From: Nitrospira sp.
GTDB lineage: Bacteria; Nitrospirota; Nitrospiria; SBBL01; JAADHI01
Length of the DNA stretch: 33,413 nt
Direction: 5' to 3'
NCBI GenBank assembly: GCA_027020665.1
Contig: JALUVJ010000133.1
Location: 1 to 33,413 of the forward strand
Each line of letters begins with the position of its first letter. Positions within the stretch are counted from its first letter, which is position 1. A program made the position numbers and the translations under genes. Shown in pieces: positions 29,735 to 33,413 of the stretch. The notes beneath the pieces are model-generated. The model saw only the letters and a list, made by a program, of their open reading frames with translations, was not told the DNA's origin and searched no databases.

Positions 29735-30130
29735 TCAAGAACGATCACGAATCCGATCCAGATGCGACTTAATCTCGCCTTCCACGATTTCGGCGTCGTG
29801 GTCGGCATTGTAAAGCACCAGGTTACGCAAATGATTGTAGCTGTTCATATCCAAATGACTCATCATTTCAACAGCCATGCCGTCTTCATCCACATAGGCC
29901 ACTTTACCCTTGGCATGAACCAAGACATCACTCTCCGGACCGCCGACTAAAATCTTGACGATACATTCCGTCCCCAGTGAAAAAGGGGCATCACATTCGA
30001 TAAAAAGGCCGTTCATGCTCAGGCATTCCGTATGGCCCGGGCGGCGCACCCGGTCACGGACCCGTTCGATTTCGACGGCCACTTTCATGGTAATCCGGGT
30101 ATATTTCCTCAGTTCTTTTCCTGAGTTCAT
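29735..30130 (-). CDS. PilZ-domain protein
   Basis: KELRKYTRITMKVAVEIE (RxxxR), ECLSMNGLFIECD. Confidence 0.75.
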   Translation of the reverse strand: MNSGKELRKYTRITMKVAVEIERVRDRVRRPGHTECLSMNGLFIECDAPFSLGTECIVKILVGGPESDVLVHAKGKVAYVDEDGMAVEMMSHLDMNSYNHLRNLVLYNADHDAEIVEGEIKSHLDRIRDRS

Positions 30131-30603
30131 AAGGCACCTCCCACTGTGTTTGAAGTGGCTTTCAAATCAATGGATTCACTTGCGGTCGGGCTTACAAAAA
30201 GAACGATTAGGGTCATTACCCAGATCAATGCAATCACAACCGTCATGATCGGACCCAAGCCGTGCAGCGCACTGATCGCCATCATGAGTGTTACTGTGAG
30301 GGCAATACGGCGTTTTTGTTTTAAGGTCAGGCCCCGCCGTTCACGAAATGCCGTGATATATTCCCCAAAAACCCGATGATTTAAAAGCCAGTGATGCCAT
30401 TTTTCACTGCCCCGCGCAAAACAGTAGGCTCCAAGTAACATAAAGGGTGTGGTCGGCAAAACCGGAAGCACAATCCCCAATAACCCCATTGCAATCGAAA
30501 TAAACCCTGCAACAATAAAGCAGCGTCGCCTGAAGCGGCTGCCTGAAGGCATCACTTCGTTTTTTCTTGAAATCACCTCAGGATTCAATCGATCTCCCCT
30601 CAC
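30127..30603 (-). CDS. DUF454 (YbaN-like) membrane protein
   Basis: IAMGLLGIVLPVLPTTPFMLLGAYCFARGSEKWHHWLLNHRVFGEYI. Confidence 0.9.
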   Translation of the reverse strand: MRGDRLNPEVISRKNEVMPSGSRFRRRCFIVAGFISIAMGLLGIVLPVLPTTPFMLLGAYCFARGSEKWHHWLLNHRVFGEYITAFRERRGLTLKQKRRIALTVTLMMAISALHGLGPIMTVVIALIWVMTLIVLFVSPTASESIDLKATSNTVGGAL

Positions 30604-30644
30604 TTGTCCATTATCCGTAAAGCGCGCCCCTGGAAAACCTTCGA

Positions 30645-31343
30645 TTAAAATCCGTATTCTTTTAAGACACTGTCCACAAGATCTTGTTCGAGCGCCTCGC
30701 CGTCCGAACTGTACTCAAGCTCACTGAGCAATTCTTCCTGACGGTCTTCGGAAACGGCCACGCTCCCTACCGTATGACCGAAATTCACGACAATTTTGAG
30801 GATACGGGATTGCAAACTTTTGAGCATATTGGTTACTTTTCTAAGCTGCTGCCCGGCCGGATCTTGAAAGGAAAGGGTGCTGACAAGGTTAAACATCGTT
30901 TTTTTATTCTCTTCCAGAAGTTCGCACAAGGCCTTCACATCTTCTTTCACCTTGTCCTGGGCATCCATCGATTCATCAAACAGTGTGGCTTTCAGGGATT
31001 GAAGCCGGTCCGACATCAAATCGTTGTTATCAATCACCTTGTCCGCATCATCTAAAATCTTCTGCGTGGCTTCTTCCGTTTTGCGACCGACTTCAGTCAA
31101 TTCATCCGTTCCGAAAGGCAGTTCATTGGAAACACTTTCCATCATCGATCCGGCCATATTAAATTTTCCAACGATGCCGTTCAGATCTTTTGCCAATTCA
31201 CCGACTTCACCGTAAAGCGCAGCGTTGTTTTCATGGCGCTCGGATGTCTCATTTTCTAAAGGAGCTGCATCTGATTCCGTTTGCGGCCTCTGATCTTCCT
31301 TTATTTTCCCATTGTCCGAATGCGTGTTTTCCAAGGCTTCCAT
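30645..31343 (-). CDS. cheZ: Chemotaxis phosphatase CheZ
   Basis: LVSTLSFQDPAGQQLRKVTNMLKSLQSRILKIV (catalytic QD..GQ motif); next to cheY. Confidence 0.87.
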   Translation of the reverse strand: MEALENTHSDNGKIKEDQRPQTESDAAPLENETSERHENNAALYGEVGELAKDLNGIVGKFNMAGSMMESVSNELPFGTDELTEVGRKTEEATQKILDDADKVIDNNDLMSDRLQSLKATLFDESMDAQDKVKEDVKALCELLEENKKTMFNLVSTLSFQDPAGQQLRKVTNMLKSLQSRILKIVVNFGHTVGSVAVSEDRQEELLSELEYSSDGEALEQDLVDSVLKEYGF

Positions 31344-31378
31344 TGACCGCTCCTCCTTAAGATCTCAGTCCCGTTCCT

Positions 31379-31762
31379 TTATTTGCCCGCAAATATCTTG
31401 TCAATTTTTCCTTTTAAGGTATCGGCCGTAAAGGGTTTGACAATGTAATTCGTTGCACCGGCCCGGATGGCTTCCAGGACACAGGATTGTGAAGCTTGCG
31501 CCGTCACCATCAACACCGGGGTCTCTTTACAAGCCGGATCTTCGCGAATGGCTTTCAACATGCCCAAACCATCCAGGTTGGGCATGTTCCAATCCGAAAT
31601 CACCAAATCAAATCCCCCTTGTTTGACCTTGTTCAGACCCATCTGACCATCTTCGGCTTCTTCCAGATTTGAAAAACCAAGCTGCCTCAAGGCATTTTTC
31701 ATAATCCGTCGCATCGTGGACATATCGTCTACAATCAAGATCTTCATTTTTACGTCTGGCAT
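31379..31762 (-). CDS. cheY: Chemotaxis response regulator CheY
   Basis: KILIVDDMSTMRRIMKNALRQLGFSNLEEAEDG...DLVISDWNMPNLDGLGML...NYIVKPF. Confidence 0.95.
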   Translation of the reverse strand: MPDVKMKILIVDDMSTMRRIMKNALRQLGFSNLEEAEDGQMGLNKVKQGGFDLVISDWNMPNLDGLGMLKAIREDPACKETPVLMVTAQASQSCVLEAIRAGATNYIVKPFTADTLKGKIDKIFAGK

Positions 31763-32637
31763 ACCCCTCTCCTTTTAGATTCTGATAATGTCCTGTCCCC
31801 ATTGCCGTTGCGCATGCTCGGTGCGCTTTTCCGGTAATAACTCCCTTTTTTGGCTTCAACACGCACCAGGGGAGACTTAATGCCCATGAGTGCCTCCGAG
31901 CCACCCAAAAACAGAACACCATTCGGTGTAATCAGATCGGCAATCCGGCTAATTACATTTTGCTTCGTTTTCAAATCAAAATAGATCAATATGTTTCGAC
32001 AAAAAACGACATCGACATCTCCGACAGAAGATAAGTTTGAAAGTAAATTCAAACGCCGAAAACTCACCATGTTCCGGATTTCAGGTTTAAGCTGCCATGT
32101 GAGTCCCTTTTGTGTAAAATATCTGAGCAGATAAGGGGTTGAAAGGCCGCGCTGCACTTCATGCTGAGAATAAATCCCCTTCCTGGCCTGTTCCAGCACA
32201 TGCTCTGAGATGTCCGTGGCCTGAATCTGAATATTCCAGCCATCCAATTTCGGCCCCATTTCTTTGATCAACATCGCCAAAGAATAAGATTCCTGTCCCG
32301 TTGAAGAGGCCGCGCACCAAATACGAATGCGTTTTGATTTTTCCTTAGTCCTCAAGAATTCCGGGAATATTTCCTCTTGCATAATGGTGAACGGCGTTTG
32401 ATCCCGAAAAAAATAGGTCTCATTTGTCGTCATGGCATCAACAACTTTTTGACGAAGAATCGGACTGCGTTTTTGCATGAGCCCCCGGCCCAATGCATCA
32501 ATGGAAGCAAAACCCTCTTGCGCCGCAATCGGTTCAAGCCGCGTTTCAATGAGATATTTCTTAGATTCATCCAGAATCAAGCCACTATCCTGGTAAAGAA
32601 TGCTAAAAAAATACTGAAGTATTTCTTTTGAAACCAT
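31750..32637 (-). CDS. cheR: Chemotaxis protein methyltransferase CheR
   Basis: TTNETYFFRDQTPF; RIRIWCAASSTGQESYSLAMLI; VDVVFCRNILIYFD. Confidence 0.95.
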   Translation of the reverse strand: MVSKEILQYFFSILYQDSGLILDESKKYLIETRLEPIAAQEGFASIDALGRGLMQKRSPILRQKVVDAMTTNETYFFRDQTPFTIMQEEIFPEFLRTKEKSKRIRIWCAASSTGQESYSLAMLIKEMGPKLDGWNIQIQATDISEHVLEQARKGIYSQHEVQRGLSTPYLLRYFTQKGLTWQLKPEIRNMVSFRRLNLLSNLSSVGDVDVVFCRNILIYFDLKTKQNVISRIADLITPNGVLFLGGSEALMGIKSPLVRVEAKKGSYYRKSAPSMRNGNGDRTLSESKRRGVCQT

Positions 32638-32649
32638 TAGGCCCTGCTC

Positions 32650-33413
32650 CTATCCCGCCTGCGCCGATAAAGTACGCTTTTGCTTCACACTCAATTCGAT
32701 GGCACCCGCCAGTTGTGTTAGTGGCAGCACTTTGTCCGCAAGCCCTTCTTGCACGACACCGGAAGGCATGCCCCAAACGACACTCGAAGCCTCATCCTGC
32801 GCAATCACGGCTGCGCCTTTGGCATGCATGTCGCGCAGTCCCTTTAAGCCGTCATGGCCCATACCCGTCATAATGACACCAAGCGCCCGTTTACCGTAAA
32901 CCGCCGCAACCGAACGAAAAAGCACATCCGCCGCCGGACGGCAGGAATTTTCCGGCGGGCTTTGATTGAGCGAAAGACAAACTTTTGCACCGCTGTCCCG
33001 AACCACCATGTGGTAATCGCCCGGGGCAAGATAGGCCGTGCCCGCCTGTAACCTCATTCCGTCCTCCGCCTCAACAACCTCAATTTTTGAATTGGCGTTT
33101 AAACGTTCCGCGAGTAATTTCGTAAATAGCGGGGGCATGTGCTGGACAATGACGACAGGCACGGGAAGACCTCCCGATAAACTCGGTAAAAGTTTGGCCA
33201 AGGCCTCCGGTCCTCCGGTTGAAATCCCAATGGCCACAATTTGAGGCATAACCGAAAAAGCAGCGCGTGCCCTGATCGGGGTGACAGGGGCTTTTTTTAT
33301 CGGGGAAGCGGCGGCACTTTTTTGTACGGATACCCTATTTAGGGATGACTTTTTACGAAATTGTTTAATCTTCGGGGTCAACTCTAAGGCCACCTGCTTC
33401 ACCCCTTCACTGT
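32650..33413 (-). CDS. cheB: CheB protein-glutamate methylesterase, C-terminal part (5' end outside window)
   Basis: VAIGISTGGPEALAKLLPSL; IVQHMPPLFTKLLAERLN; GVIMTGMGHDGLKGLRDMHAKGAAVIAQDEASSVVWGMP. Listed Met is probably internal. Confidence 0.93.
   Translation of the reverse strand, partial: SEGVKQVALELTPKIKQFRKKSSLNRVSVQKSAAASPIKKAPVTPIRARAAFSVMPQIVAIGISTGGPEALAKLLPSLSGGLPVPVVIVQHMPPLFTKLLAERLNANSKIEVVEAEDGMRLQAGTAYLAPGDYHMVVRDSGAKVCLSLNQSPPENSCRPAADVLFRSVAAVYGKRALGVIMTGMGHDGLKGLRDMHAKGAAVIAQDEASSVVWGMPSGVVQEGLADKVLPLTQLAGAIELSVKQKRTLSAQAG

Overview
About 33.4 kb of bacterial chromosome. The left ~5 kb is accessory. It holds an AT-rich glycosyltransferase/methyltransferase block bounded by inverted IS3-family ends, a frameshifted IS256-type transposase remnant, and a decayed outer-membrane phospholipase A (pldA-like) pseudogene. 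The rest is mostly core. It includes a five-gene 2-oxoacid:ferredoxin oxidoreductase operon in the Hydrogenobacter forDABGE arrangement, mglB-mglA, an OB-fold/acyl-CoA dehydrogenase/meaB operon, a receiver protein plus GGDEF cyclase plus PilZ cluster, ligA, ybbP/ybbA-like ABC genes with a long-form dcd and tesA, an ankyrin protein, an EAL-like/HDOD protein, MotA with two tandem MotB-like proteins, a second PilZ, a DUF454 protein, and cheZ-cheY-cheR-cheB. I saw no CRISPR array, tRNA or rRNA. Best leads: (1) a dispersed palindromic repeat family (TTTAAGGAAGCTCTGATnAAG) that sits on or just after stop codons; (2) an acyl-CoA dehydrogenase whose only sensible start is ATT; (3) a MotB paralog lacking the ion-binding Asp, next to a canonical MotB; (4) two exact 20-bp-spaced sigma-54 promoters before a diguanylate cyclase; (5) near-identical AATTCCGCGA/TCGCGGAATT palindromes upstream of ligA and between dcd and tesA. 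No clearly new multi-gene system was identified. All family calls come from reading motifs, without database searches.
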